Below are positions 5,257 through 5,277 of a DNA stretch of 5,277 nucleotides, piece by piece. Source of the DNA: Acidobacteriota bacterium (GTDB lineage: Bacteria; Acidobacteriota; Blastocatellia; Pyrinomonadales; Pyrinomonadaceae); the NCBI GenBank assembly GCA_029777145.1, contig JAKOSS010000487.1, positions 1 through 5,277 of the forward strand, given 5' to 3'. Position 1 is the stretch's first letter. Each line of letters opens with the position of its first letter. The notes beneath the pieces are model-generated. The model saw only the letters and a list, made by a program, of their open reading frames with translations, ran no database searches and was not told the DNA's origin. A program made the translations under genes and the position numbers.

Positions 5257-5277
5257 AATGAAGACTTTAGTGCAGGC
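5248..5277 (+). CDS. Start of a gene running off the window (unknown product)
   Basis: ATG 5248 is followed by an open frame, MTRNEDFSAG, to the window edge. AAGGAG at 5231-5236 lies 11 nt upstream, a little far but usable. Ten residues are too few to name a family. The region before it (5156-5190) is GC-rich with a small GCGGC-GG-GCCGC palindrome at 5162-5173 and no other gene. Confidence 0.4.
   Translation, partial: MTRNEDFSAG

Overview
The window looks like accessory DNA from a moderately GC-rich free-living bacterium. The GTG start with a GGAGGA Shine-Dalgarno site, the exported SBBP-repeat protein with an 'ENQGQFD' N-terminal domain, and an FGE-type C-lectin protein next to a retroelement reverse transcriptase together suggest Acidobacteriota (Blastocatellia-like) or a similar lineage. 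That placement is inference, because the window holds no phylogenetic marker.

Layout, left to right, with all genes on the + strand. (1) Positions 1-563 are the C-terminal part of an FGE-sulfatase/C-lectin-fold protein. It lacks the catalytic cysteines and ends in a segment that looks like the variable region (VR) of a diversity-generating retroelement (DGR). (2) Positions 564-662 are a short gap with a 12-bp palindrome and a 6-bp-stem, 4-nt-loop hairpin. (3) Positions 663-1340 are a DGR-type reverse transcriptase. It is conserved through the IGNLTSQ motif and then breaks abruptly near 1280, losing the YxDD active site and thumb. No template repeat (TR) or Avd gene is visible. The pair is best read as a target gene plus a dead DGR remnant. 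(4) Positions 1281-3108 are sequence foreign to the RT. It encodes an unrecognised 195-aa soluble protein and a PD-(D/E)XK nuclease with a RecB-like QxxxY motif. The nuclease reading frame continues upstream of any usable start, which points to a damaged 5' end at about 2128-2142. (5) Positions 3109-3215 are a gap with a perfect 17-bp tandem duplication and a strong RBS. (6) Positions 3216-5087 encode a secreted SBBP/beta-propeller-repeat protein with near-identical 201-bp repeats, cut off inside its last repeat. (7) Positions 5088-5277 hold a 16-bp perfect inverted repeat, then a long imperfect inverted repeat that would pair both the RBS and the ATG of a gene running off the window.

The main biological story is a decayed DGR that would once have diversified the FGE-like binding protein. 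Its RT is interrupted exactly where a possible defence-type cassette (unknown protein plus nuclease) begins. Nothing ties the SBBP protein functionally to these genes. Three of the genes (RT, nuclease, SBBP protein) show signs of truncation or damage, as expected in a rearranged accessory region.
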